From positions 572,050 through 636,049 of the forward strand of contig NZ_QXFK01000018.1 in assembly GCF_003581645.1 (NCBI RefSeq): a stretch of DNA of 64,000 bases. Reading direction: 5' to 3'. Positions 52,024 to 60,551 of the stretch are shown here, in pieces. Positions within the stretch are counted from its first letter, which is position 1; the number at the start of each line of letters is the position of its first letter. The DNA comes from Pelagerythrobacter aerophilus (lineage in GTDB: Bacteria > Pseudomonadota > Alphaproteobacteria > Sphingomonadales > Sphingomonadaceae). The notes under the pieces were generated by a model. The model saw nothing but the letters and a program-made list of their open reading frames with translations, was not told where the DNA came from and searched no databases. A program made the translations under genes and the position numbers.

Positions 52024-52881
52024 CTAACCTGCATATTTATGGGGCGCGAAGCCGCGCCGCCCGGCCTCGACTTCGAACAGGGCACCGCCATGCTCTTCCG
52101 CTACGCCGTCGGCAGCGGAGGTCACGAACATCCGGTCGAGCGCGTCGCCGGCGAAGGCGCAGCTGGTGATCTGCGAGGCCGGCAGTTCGATCGCTTCGTC
52201 CGGCCGGCCGTCGGGGGAGAAGCGCAGCACGCGCGATGCGCCCCAGCACGTGACCCAGAGGCCGCCGTCGCTGTCGAAGGTCATGCCGTCAGGCGTGCCC
52301 CATCCGCTCTCGAATTCGACGAACAGCTCTCGCTTGCCCAGCACACCATCGGCGTCGACGGGGAAGCGGTAGATCAGGCCGAGCCCGCTGTCGGTGTGGT
52401 AGATCCAGTCGCCCTCCGGCGCGATCGCGGGGCCGTTGGCAATGCGGTACCCGCTGTCGACCCGGGTCACGCTCCGATCTGGATCGAACCGGTAGAGCGC
52501 GCCGTCCGGCCGGTCAGCGGTCAGCGGCATGGTTCCCGCCCAGATACGCCCGGCCGCATCGGCCTTGGCGTCGTTCATCCGATTATCGGGCCTATGCGGT
52601 TCGGGATCGACGATCGGATTCACCCGCAGGGGATCGAGCGAGAGTTCGGCGAACCCGCTTTGCAGGCCCGCGATGAAGCCCGGCCGCTCGCGCCGCTCGA
52701 TCACCCAGCCGATCATCTCGGGAACCGACCATTCCTCGACCGCGCCATCGCCCAGCGACAACCGGTTGAGCCGCTGCCCCAGGATATCGACCCAGAACAG
52801 CGATTGGGTGCCGGGCGACCACAGCGGCCCTTCCCCCAACTGGTCGCGGCGGGCGCGATCGATGAGCCGGACGCGGGTCAA
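52024..52881 (-). CDS. SMP-30/gluconolactonase-family sugar lactonase
   Basis: This 285-residue beta-propeller lactonase has [27 protein letters not shown] (metal-ligand glutamate), [23 protein letters not shown] (asparagine ligand), [38 protein letters not shown], and [31 protein letters not shown] (aspartate ligand). TTG at 52881 is the only reasonable start and overlaps the dehydratase stop (TTGA). It would open the galactono-lactone made by the dehydrogenase. Confidence 0.9.
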   Translation of the reverse strand: MTRVRLIDRARRDQLGEGPLWSPGTQSLFWVDILGQRLNRLSLGDGAVEEWSVPEMIGWVIERRERPGFIAGLQSGFAELSLDPLRVNPIVDPEPHRPDNRMNDAKADAAGRIWAGTMPLTADRPDGALYRFDPDRSVTRVDSGYRIANGPAIAPEGDWIYHTDSGLGLIYRFPVDADGVLGKRELFVEFESGWGTPDGMTFDSDGGLWVTCWGASRVLRFSPDGRPDEAIELPASQITSCAFAGDALDRMFVTSAADGVAEEHGGALFEVEAGRRGFAPHKYAG

Positions 52882-54674
52882 TGGCTGTCGCGCGGCAGGC
52901 CCTTGGCCGCGATCCGCTGATACTTGACTGCTGGCTCGAGCACCGCACCACCGTCGAACTGACCGACGATCCCGCGCTGAATCTCCTGCCAGGGCGTCTG
53001 CGACTCTGCGATGGCATAGCCGCCCGCGGCCTCCAGCGCGGCCCGGCGGCGGGTGAGCTCGATATCGTCGACAAGCATGTTCACCTCGCGCCGCTTCAGA
53101 TCGACTCGAATGATGTCGCCTGTTCGAAGAAGTGCAATACCACCCCCTGCCGCGGCTTCGGGCGAAGCGTTGAGGATCGACGGCGAGCCGGACGTGCCGG
53201 ACTGCCGCCCGTCGCCGATACACGGCAGCGCTTCCACCCCGGCGCGGATCAACGACGCCGGGGGCCGCATGTTCACCACCTCGGCCCCTCCGGGAAAGCC
53301 GATCGGTCCGGTGCCGCGGATGACCATGATCGTCCGGTCGTCGACGCCGAGCGCAGGATCGTCGATCTTCGCATGATAATCCTCCGGCCCGTCGAAAACG
53401 ACGGCCCGCGCCTCGAAGGCGTCCGGATCGTCCGGGTCGGAGAGGTAGCGCGCCCGGAACCACTCGGAGATGACGCTCGTCTTCATCACCGCGGTATCGA
53501 ACAAGTTGCCGCGCAATACCGTGAGCCCCGCGGCGGACTTCAGCGGAGCGCCGAAGCGGCGGATGACCCGCTCGTCTTCGGGTTCGGCATCGCAGTTGTT
53601 CTCGGCGATCGTGCGGCCGTTGGCGGTCAGCGCCTCACCGAAGATCAGGCCCTCCCGGAGCAGTTCGCCGATCACCGCCGGCACGCCGCCCGCGCGGTAG
53701 AAGTCTTCGCCCAGATACTCGCCCGCCGGTTGCAGATTGACCAGGAGAGGGATCTCCGCCCCGTGCCGCTCCCAATCGTCGAGCGACAACTCGACCCCGA
53801 TGTGCCGGGCGATTGCGTTCAGGTGGATGGGCGCGTTGGTCGATCCGCCCAGCGCGGAATTGACGCGGATCGCGTTGAGGAAGGCCTCGCGCGTGAGGAT
53901 GTCCGACGGCTTGCGGTCCGCGGCAACCATCTCGACCACGCGCCGTCCGGTTTCCCAGGCACACTGCTGCCGGTCGCGGTGAGGCGCCGGAATCGCCGCC
54001 GAGCCGGGGAGCGCCATCCCCAGCGCCTCGGTCAGCGAATTCATCGTGGTCGCCGTCCCCATCGTGTTGCAAAAGCCCGTCGACGGGGCGGAGGACGCGA
54101 CCAGCTTGATGAAGCCCTTGTAGTCGATCTCGCCCGCGGCGAGCATCTCGCGGGCCTTCCAGATGATCGTGCCCGAACCGACACGCTCGCCCTTGTGCCA
54201 GCCGTTGAGCATCGGCCCGACCGACAGCGCGATCGCGGGAATGTCCACGGTCGCGGCAGCCATCAGGCAGGCCGGCGTGGTCTTGTCGCAGCCGATCGTC
54301 AGCACGACGCCGTCGATCGGGTAACCATGGAGAACCTCGACCAGGCTCAGGTAGGCGAGATTGCGGTCGAGCCCCGCCGTGGGGCGCTTGCCGGTTTCCT
54401 GAATGGGGTGAATCGGAAACTCCAGCGGAATGCCACCAGCGTCGCGAATCCCTTCCTTCACCCGCTCCGCCAGCACGACATGGTGCCGGTTGCACGGGGC
54501 CAGATCGCTGCCCGTCTGGGCAATGCCGATGATCGGGCGATCCGACTGCAGTTCTTCGAGCGAGAGCCCGTAGTTCAGATAACGCTCGATATAGAGCGCC
54601 GTCATGTCGGGATTTTCCGGATTGTCGAACCACGCGCGGGAACGAAGGCGCGGGCGATCCTCACCTGCGCTCAT
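52878..54674 (-). CDS. IlvD/Edd-family sugar-acid dehydratase
   Basis: This 598-residue dehydratase has the Fe-S cysteines and active-site patterns of the IlvD/Edd family: [97 protein letters not shown]. The [16 protein letters not shown] pattern is that of arabonate/xylonate/galactonate dehydratases. In this locus it most likely converts galactonate to 2-keto-3-deoxygalactonate, in place of the enolase-family DgoD. The start ATG overlaps the stop of a 14-codon leader ORF. Confidence 0.88.
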   Translation of the reverse strand: MSAGEDRPRLRSRAWFDNPENPDMTALYIERYLNYGLSLEELQSDRPIIGIAQTGSDLAPCNRHHVVLAERVKEGIRDAGGIPLEFPIHPIQETGKRPTAGLDRNLAYLSLVEVLHGYPIDGVVLTIGCDKTTPACLMAAATVDIPAIALSVGPMLNGWHKGERVGSGTIIWKAREMLAAGEIDYKGFIKLVASSAPSTGFCNTMGTATTMNSLTEALGMALPGSAAIPAPHRDRQQCAWETGRRVVEMVAADRKPSDILTREAFLNAIRVNSALGGSTNAPIHLNAIARHIGVELSLDDWERHGAEIPLLVNLQPAGEYLGEDFYRAGGVPAVIGELLREGLIFGEALTANGRTIAENNCDAEPEDERVIRRFGAPLKSAAGLTVLRGNLFDTAVMKTSVISEWFRARYLSDPDDPDAFEARAVVFDGPEDYHAKIDDPALGVDDRTIMVIRGTGPIGFPGGAEVVNMRPPASLIRAGVEALPCIGDGRQSGTSGSPSILNASPEAAAGGGIALLRTGDIIRVDLKRREVNMLVDDIELTRRRAALEAAGGYAIAESQTPWQEIQRGIVGQFDGGAVLEPAVKYQRIAAKGLPRDSH

Positions 54675-54715
54675 TGCGACGCCATCCGCTGAAATTCGTG
54701 TCCGAGCCAGGTCAT
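54671..54715 (-). CDS. 14-codon leader ORF overlapping the dehydratase start
   Basis: ATG at 54715 is preceded by GGAGGGGG, the strongest ribosome-binding site in this region. It encodes [14 protein letters not shown] and stops at a TGA that overlaps the dehydratase ATG (CAATGAGC). The dehydratase ATG has no good site of its own, so translation may be coupled through this short frame. The peptide itself may have no function. Confidence 0.45.
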   Translation of the reverse strand: MTWLGHEFQRMASQ

Positions 54716-54803
54716 TCCCCCTCCAATCCATCGGCCGCGTGGGATACGCCGGCCGGTAACGCATCCGGGTTGATTACCAAGCCGGTTTGAATTTATAAAG
54801 CGT

Positions 54804-54818
54804 ATATATCCGATAAAT
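54804..54818. promoter_or_regulatory. Operator-like site, copy C (divergent dehydratase/dehydrogenase)
   Basis: ATATATCCGATAAAT matches copy A at 12 of 15 positions. It lies in the region between the dehydratase unit (minus) and the sugar dehydrogenase (plus), so one site could control both. Confidence 0.55.
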
Positions 54819-54836
54819 TAGGGGAGGGAAGAACCG

Positions 54837-55781
54837 ATGCAGCACGACGGCGATGGGCAGATGCCCATACGGCTGGCGCTCGTCGGCATCGGCAAGATCG
54901 CGCAGGATCAGCATATTCCTGCGCTGCAGGCCAACAAATCGTTCGAGCTGGTGGCGGCGGTTAGCAGAAGCGGCGGGATCGAGAACCTTCCGTGCTTCGC
55001 GGATATCGGCGACCTGCTCGCGAGCGGTCTGGACGTGGAGGCCGTATCGCTCGCAACGCCGCCTCAGGGCCGGCACGCGATCGCCCGCGCCGCGCTGGAG
55101 GCCGGACTGCACGTCATGCTCGAAAAGCCGCCGGCAGCGACGGTGAGCGAGGTTGCCGACCTGGCAGCGCGCGCGAGAGACGCGGGCGTGGCGCTCTTTG
55201 CGACATGGCATTCACGCGAAGCCGCCTCCGTCGATGCCGCCCGCAAATGGCTCGCAGGCAAGACCCTGCGCTCGGCGAGAATCGATTGGAGGGAAGACAT
55301 CCGCGTCTGGCATCCGGGTCAGGAATGGATTCTCCAGCCCGGTGGGCTCGGCGTGTTCGATCCGGGCATCAATGCCCTGTCGATCGCGACCGCGATCCTT
55401 CCCGAGGCCCTGCTGCTCCAGTCGGCCCGGCTCGAATTTCCGGCCAACCGCCAGGCGCCGATCGCCGCCGAGCTTTCGCTTCGCAGCGGTGAGACACCAG
55501 TCGAGGCCGCGTTCGACTTTCTGCAAACGGGGCCGCAATCGTGGGACATCGTGGTTGAGACCGACGCCGGCCGCCTCGTCCTGTCGGACGGCGGTCAGCG
55601 GCTCGCTATTGATGGCGCCGAAGTATCGGCAGGCGCCAACGAGGAATACCCGCGCCTCTATCGCCGTTTTGCGTCGCTCGTTCGCGAGAACGCGAGCGAC
55701 GTCGACCTGACACCCCTGCAACTCGTCGCCGACGCATTCCTTCTCGGCGAGCGCATCGAGGCATCCCCGTTCAGCTTCTGA
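54837..55781 (+). CDS. Gfo/Idh/MocA-family aldose 1-dehydrogenase (galactose or arabinose)
   Basis: This 314-residue NAD(P)-dependent oxidoreductase has a Rossmann start (LALVGIGKIAQDQHIPALQ), the EKPP motif (HVMLEKPPAATVSEVADLA), LFATWHSREAASVDAARKWLA and RIDWREDIRVWHPGQEWILQPGGLGVFDPGINALSIATAILP. These are close to Azospirillum L-arabinose 1-dehydrogenase and Pseudomonas galactose dehydrogenase as I remember them. Because dgoK and dgoA are nearby, D-galactose is the likely substrate; such enzymes often accept both sugars. Confidence 0.88.
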   Translation: MQHDGDGQMPIRLALVGIGKIAQDQHIPALQANKSFELVAAVSRSGGIENLPCFADIGDLLASGLDVEAVSLATPPQGRHAIARAALEAGLHVMLEKPPAATVSEVADLAARARDAGVALFATWHSREAASVDAARKWLAGKTLRSARIDWREDIRVWHPGQEWILQPGGLGVFDPGINALSIATAILPEALLLQSARLEFPANRQAPIAAELSLRSGETPVEAAFDFLQTGPQSWDIVVETDAGRLVLSDGGQRLAIDGAEVSAGANEEYPRLYRRFASLVRENASDVDLTPLQLVADAFLLGERIEASPFSF

Positions 55782-55818
55782 CTTTATCCCGGCGCCCGCT
55801 GCAAGTACGAGCGGATGG

Positions 55819-56388
55819 ATGGGGAGACCTTCAGCACCGCGGATCGTAGCCGCAGCGGCGGTGGTTCTGACGCTGTCGGCCTGTGCGGGCGGCAATTACA
55901 GGCCCGTGAGCGACAGTCCCGTGAGGATTGGCCAGCCGTACACGGTGCGCGGCATCACTTACGCGCCCGCCGCTGCGCCGGGCTATGACTCGCTGGGATA
56001 CGCCAGTTGGTACGGCAGCGAGTCCGGCAATCAGACCGCCAACGGCGAACGCTTCCGTGCCGACTGGATCACCGGGGCGCACACCACGCTTCCCCTGCCA
56101 ACTTACGTCGAGGTGACGGCACTCGATACGGGCCGCCGGATCATCGTCCGTATCAACGACCGGGGTCCGTTCGCCCACGGCAACCGCATCATCGATCTGT
56201 CGCGCGGCGCGGCCGAGGAGCTTGGCATCAAGGCGCGGGGCATAGCTCCCGTGCGTGTGCGCCGCGTCGAACCTTCGGAGAAAGACCGCAAGCGGCTTCG
56301 CGAAGGCAAGCCCGCTGGCGCGCTGAGGCCTGTGCCGCAGCAGGAGTTGCAACAGCTTCGGGCGCGCCTGTCGAACCGGGGCCGCTAG
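55819..56388 (+). CDS. rlpA: RlpA-like lipoprotein (septal ring transglycosylase family)
   Basis: This 189-residue lipoprotein (lipobox VLTLSACAG) has the double-psi beta-barrel of RlpA: GYASWYGSESGNQTANGERF, THTTLPLPTYVEVT-like AHTTLPLPTYVEVTAL, IIVRINDRGPFAHGNRIIDLSRGAAEELGI. The aspartate of NDRGPF and the histidine of the THTTL block are the expected active-site residues. It lacks the C-terminal SPOR domain of longer RlpA, so it may not be drawn to division sites in the usual way. Confidence 0.9.
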   Translation: MGRPSAPRIVAAAAVVLTLSACAGGNYRPVSDSPVRIGQPYTVRGITYAPAAAPGYDSLGYASWYGSESGNQTANGERFRADWITGAHTTLPLPTYVEVTALDTGRRIIVRINDRGPFAHGNRIIDLSRGAAEELGIKARGIAPVRVRRVEPSEKDRKRLREGKPAGALRPVPQQELQQLRARLSNRGR

Positions 56389-56469
56389 GAAAAACGTATC
56401 GGCGAGCCACAAGGCGCATTGCTGGTGGAAACCATTGCGCCGCGGCGCGGGGCGAAGGATAGGCAAGCG

Positions 56470-57894
56470 ATGCCTCGCCCGGATCCATTTCATCTGATTC
56501 TCGCCAACAATCTGGTGCAGAACGTGGTCAATTTCACGGTCTGGTTCGCGCTGGTGTTCTGGGCCTTTCTGGAAACGCGCTCGGTATTCGTCACCGGCAT
56601 GATCGGTGGCATCTACCTGGTGTTCACCGCAGGGTTCGCGATCTGGTTCGGTAGCCTGGTGGATCATCACCGCAAGAAGCGTATCATGCTGGCATCCAGC
56701 GCCGGTTCCTTCGTTCTTTATGCCGGTTCCCTCGCTGCCTATCTGCTGGCACCCGAAGGCACGCTGGCGCTGGTCGACGGCGCGCCGCTCTGGGGCTTCA
56801 TACTTCTGGTGATGCTGGCCGTGATCTGCGGCAATATCCGCATGATCGCGTTGCCGACGCTGGTCACCGCGCTGGTCGAAGAAGACAGGCGCGACAAGGC
56901 GAACGGGCTGGTCGGCATGGTGACCGGGATCGGATTCCTGCTCACCTCGGGCATAAGCGGCTTTCTCGTCGCCTGGGACGGGATCCGGGGCACACTGATG
57001 CTGGCGATCGCCGTCACCGCGCTCGTCTTCCTGCACCTCCTGACGGTGCACATCGACGATCCCGAGCCGGCCTCCTCCGCGCCGGGCGGGCGCAAGCATG
57101 TGGACCTCAAGGGCACGATCGGCGTGGTCGCCGCCGTGCCGGGGCTGTTTGCGCTGATCTTCTTCGCCACCTTCAACAACTTCCTCGGCGGCGTGTTCAT
57201 GGCACTGATGGACGCCTACGGCCTGTCGCTGATGGACGTGCAGGCCTGGGGCATCCTCTGGGCGGTCGCCTCATGCTCGTTCATCGTCAGCGGCTTGACC
57301 ATCGCCCGGACTGGCCTGGGAAGAAACCCGCTGCGCACGCTGCTGCTGGTCAACCTGATGGTCTGGACGGTGGCGAGCGTGTTCACGATCCAGTCCTCGA
57401 TCGTGCTGCTGGCGGTCGGCTGCGTGATCTGGTTGTTCCTTGGCCCCTACGCCGAGGCCGCCGAGCATACCACGCTCCAGAAAGTCGTGCCCTACGAGCG
57501 GCAAGGGCGGGTGTTCGGCTTCGCGCAGTCGGTGGAGCAATCGGCCGCGCCGCTGACGGCGTTCCTGATCGGTCCGCTCACCCAGTTCCTCGCGATCCCG
57601 TTCATGACTACGGGCGCCGGTGCGGAGTTGATCGGCGAGTGGTACGGCACGGGGCCGGAGCGCGGCATGGCGCTGGTATTCAGCACCACCGGCGTGCTCG
57701 GCGTGGTGATGACACTGATCGCGTTCGGCTCGCGGCAGTACCGCCAGCTTTCGGCCACTTATGCAGGCACGGCGGACGAAAGCGTGCTCCCCGCTCATCC
57801 AGCGGAGGGAATAGTGGAGAGCTTCTCGGCCCTCAGCACTGCGGACGGGACCGAACCTCCGCAAGTTCCTCCCGGAAGGGGAGGATCAGGGTGA
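56470..57894 (+). CDS. MFS transporter
   Basis: This 474-residue protein has about 12 membrane helices and the major-facilitator loop motif between helices 2 and 3 (GSLVDHHRKKRIMLASS). The pattern RMIALPTLVTALVEEDRRDKANGLVGMVTGIGFLLTSGISGFLV is that of the group with MFS_3-type exporters. The start ATG 56470 follows AAGGA; a TTG further upstream is possible. The substrate cannot be inferred. It lies 81 bases after rlpA and has no clear link to its neighbours. Confidence 0.82.
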   Translation: MPRPDPFHLILANNLVQNVVNFTVWFALVFWAFLETRSVFVTGMIGGIYLVFTAGFAIWFGSLVDHHRKKRIMLASSAGSFVLYAGSLAAYLLAPEGTLALVDGAPLWGFILLVMLAVICGNIRMIALPTLVTALVEEDRRDKANGLVGMVTGIGFLLTSGISGFLVAWDGIRGTLMLAIAVTALVFLHLLTVHIDDPEPASSAPGGRKHVDLKGTIGVVAAVPGLFALIFFATFNNFLGGVFMALMDAYGLSLMDVQAWGILWAVASCSFIVSGLTIARTGLGRNPLRTLLLVNLMVWTVASVFTIQSSIVLLAVGCVIWLFLGPYAEAAEHTTLQKVVPYERQGRVFGFAQSVEQSAAPLTAFLIGPLTQFLAIPFMTTGAGAELIGEWYGTGPERGMALVFSTTGVLGVVMTLIAFGSRQYRQLSATYAGTADESVLPAHPAEGIVESFSALSTADGTEPPQVPPGRGGSG

Positions 57895-57952
57895 CCGAAA
57901 TCGCCGTAATGACGCTGGCCCCAGACCAGGGGCTCCGATAGACTCCGCATCC

Positions 57953-59041
57953 ATGGCTTGCTTCACGCGGATCGCTGCGCTGCCTTTTTGCCCGCTCGCC
58001 TTGATCGCCACCTCCGCGCCGGCGCAGTCATCGTTCCCCTCCGAGCCGCCCGCACCCGGCCAAACGCTGCTCGAGTGGAGCGATCCGCCGATCCTGAAGC
58101 ATGACATTCCGCCAGAGCGCCGGAATGACGTCGCCAGCTGCGCCGAAGCCGACGAAACCCGACTGGAAGAGGTCGCGCTGACGTGCTGGCCGGTACTCCA
58201 GGCTTACAAGCTTTTCCTCCGGATGGATTTCGCGGCCGGGGAACCGTCCCGCGATCCGCAGACCAATCGGCACCTCGCGCTCGGTTACGCCCACCAGGTG
58301 ATCGACCTGATCGGGGAGCCGGTGTGGCCCCTGCAAACCCATATTCTGATGAAAGCCTATCAGCGGCAGGCGATCATGCTGGCGGAAGAGCAGCAATGGG
58401 ACGCAGCGCTTACCGCCAATTCGAAACAGATCGCCGCCATTGAAGCCCTTGGAGGATATCACCGCGATTTTCGGATGGCCTTTGCTCTCGCGAAGCGATC
58501 CGACCTTCTGCTGGGCGCGGGGCGACGTAGCGAAGCGCGGGCCGTGCTGGAGCAGGCGCGCCCGCTATTGAAGCGTCCGGACGGCGCCCGCAACGGCTGG
58601 GCCTTTTCCAATCACAACGAAGCCGTGGTGACGGATGCGATCCGCCACGGCGATCTTGCCTACGCGGAGACGACACTCGATCGCTATCTCGACTATGTGC
58701 GCGGTGCGCCAAAGGGGATGCAGTTCGGCTCGATCGACGCGCTGGATCTGAAGTTATATCTCGTCGCTGGCCGCAAGGACGTGCCGGCAACGCTCCACCT
58801 GCTGGACGAGCGTAGGGCTCTATTGGCCGAGCGCGAACCGTGCTTTTACGGACGGGTTCTGTTCCCCTATGTCCTGGCTCCGGTCCGGAATGTGCCGGCC
58901 ATCGCCGCACGGATCGACGAACTGCAATGTCCGGCGAGAGTGCTGGCGAAGCTGGCACGAACGCCGACGACCGGAATCGTCTCGAACAGCGGCGAAATTG
59001 TCCTTCCCAGGATTCCGGACGACGGCCTCGATCGGGACTGA
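57953..59041 (+). CDS. Secreted helical-repeat (TPR-like) protein, unknown function
   Basis: This 362-residue protein has a signal peptide (IAALPFCPLALIATSAPAQ) and an all-helical body with TPR-like spacing: QAIMLAEEQQWDAALTANSKQIAAIEALGGYHRDFRMAFALAKRSDLLLGAGRRSEARAVLEQARPLL. Four cysteines are in the mature part. The C-terminus becomes less regular. There is no recognisable catalytic motif, and no partner is evident from the neighbours. Confidence 0.65.
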   Translation: MACFTRIAALPFCPLALIATSAPAQSSFPSEPPAPGQTLLEWSDPPILKHDIPPERRNDVASCAEADETRLEEVALTCWPVLQAYKLFLRMDFAAGEPSRDPQTNRHLALGYAHQVIDLIGEPVWPLQTHILMKAYQRQAIMLAEEQQWDAALTANSKQIAAIEALGGYHRDFRMAFALAKRSDLLLGAGRRSEARAVLEQARPLLKRPDGARNGWAFSNHNEAVVTDAIRHGDLAYAETTLDRYLDYVRGAPKGMQFGSIDALDLKLYLVAGRKDVPATLHLLDERRALLAEREPCFYGRVLFPYVLAPVRNVPAIAARIDELQCPARVLAKLARTPTTGIVSNSGEIVLPRIPDDGLDRD

Positions 59042-59122
59042 GAAGCAGTCCGATGGACCGCAATGGCGCGTCGCTTGCAAGCCGGGCGGTGATCCGAACG
59101 AGGAATACCGCGCTCCAGATCG

Positions 59123-60361
59123 TCACACGTCGTCGGCCGACCGAAACTCCTCGACGTCGATTTCGTTGGCCATTCGTCCGACGGCAACGGCGACAGTGGC
59201 ATCGCCTGTAACGTTGGTCATGGTCCGCATCATATCCAGCAGGTGATTTATCCCCGCGACAAATGCGATGGTTTCGAGCGGCACGCCAATCGAGGCGAGC
59301 ACCAAACTCATCATCACAAGGCCGGAGCCAGGCACGCCAGCGGCGCCGATAGCGCCTAAAGTCGAGGTCAGGCCGATCAACAGGTAGCTCGTCCAGTGAA
59401 GGTCGATGCCGAAGGCTTGCGCTCCGAACAAGGCGATCACGCCCAGATACATTGCCGTACCGTTCATGTTGATCGTCGCGCCCAAGGCCACCGTAAAGCT
59501 GGCGATCGAGTTCGAGACGCCGAGATTTCGCTCCACGCATCGGAGCGTTACCGGCAGCGCCGCGTTGGAAGATGCGGTGGAAAATGCAACGGCCTGCGCG
59601 TCGATGATGCCCCGGTAGAAATCGATCACAGGCAACTTGGCTATCAGCCTCAGAATTGCGGGATACACGAATAGAAGGATGATCCCGCATCCCACGAAGT
59701 TCAGCAGAACCAGCTCGCTCAACGGCGCGAGCGCCGCAAAACCGAAGGTCCCGGCGACCCAGGCGATCAGCGCGAACACGCCGAACGGCGTGAGCTCCAT
59801 CACCAGCATAGTCATCTGCTGCATGACTCTGGACCCCGCCTCCATCGCGCGGGCCAGCGGGGCACCTTCCTCTCCCGACAGCAGGATCGAGATACCGAAC
59901 AGCACTGCGAAAACGATCAGCGGGAGAATGCTGCCCTGCGCCATCGCCATCACGGGGTTGTCCGGCACCAGGCCCACGATCAGCTCGATCAAGGACCGAT
60001 CCGGCGGCGGCGCTACCGCACTTCCCGCCGGCAGGCTGATCGTGAGCCCATCCCCCGGGCGCACGATTGATGCCAGCGCCATCCCGAGCGAGACGGATAT
60101 CACGGCAGTAACGAAGAACAGCGCGAGCGCCCGGCCGCCCACTTGGCCCAACCGGCCTACGTCCCCGACAGCCGTGATCCCGGAAACGAGCGAAAAGAAA
60201 ATGAGAGGGACCACGAGCATCTTGATCGCCCGGATAAAGAGATCGCCAATCCAGCGCAGGGATTGCGCCTGCTCGCCGAGCAGCACTCCGGCTACGACGC
60301 CCAGAACCAATGCCAGCAGGACTCTTTTCCAGAGAGGGATCGAAAACCAAGTGCGCAACAT
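59123..60361 (-). CDS. Dicarboxylate/amino-acid:cation symporter (DAACS family)
   Basis: This 412-residue symporter has the family signature regions: MLVVPLIFFSLVSGITAVGD, the serine-rich loop AVAFSTASSNAALPVTLRCVERNLGVS, the cation site ATINMNGTAMYLGVIALFGAQAFG, and AAGVPGSGLVMMSLVL. The family includes GltP and DctA. The start at MLRTWFSIPLWKRV skips 17 codons of non-conserved sequence. It is divergent from a D-aminoacylase, which suggests it may take up an amino acid or its acyl derivative. Confidence 0.92.
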   Translation of the reverse strand: MLRTWFSIPLWKRVLLALVLGVVAGVLLGEQAQSLRWIGDLFIRAIKMLVVPLIFFSLVSGITAVGDVGRLGQVGGRALALFFVTAVISVSLGMALASIVRPGDGLTISLPAGSAVAPPPDRSLIELIVGLVPDNPVMAMAQGSILPLIVFAVLFGISILLSGEEGAPLARAMEAGSRVMQQMTMLVMELTPFGVFALIAWVAGTFGFAALAPLSELVLLNFVGCGIILLFVYPAILRLIAKLPVIDFYRGIIDAQAVAFSTASSNAALPVTLRCVERNLGVSNSIASFTVALGATINMNGTAMYLGVIALFGAQAFGIDLHWTSYLLIGLTSTLGAIGAAGVPGSGLVMMSLVLASIGVPLETIAFVAGINHLLDMMRTMTNVTGDATVAVAVGRMANEIDVEEFRSADDV

Positions 60362-60456
60362 CGTGTGCCTTCCTGCGATACGTAAGGTGCCGCCTCGAGA
60401 TCTACCGCGCATAGCAAAGGCAGAAGTTCTGGCGACCTCGATCTGTAGGCACCCCT

Positions 60457-60471
60457 ATAACCTGCACTTAT
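60457..60471. promoter_or_regulatory. LysR-type T-N11-A operator candidate
   Basis: ATAA-CCTGCAC-TTAT, a perfect 4-7-4 dyad that contains the T-N11-A pattern of LysR-family binding sites. It lies between the divergent symporter and deacylase genes. The LysR regulator encoded at 62235 is the natural candidate to bind it. Confidence 0.5.
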
Positions 60472-60551
60472 GGACCCCGAAGCGGAAGGTACTTGTCTGC
60501 GCGCGTCGTCCGGGTAGCCCTTAAGGGTCCGGGTGCTGGGGGGAGGATGAT

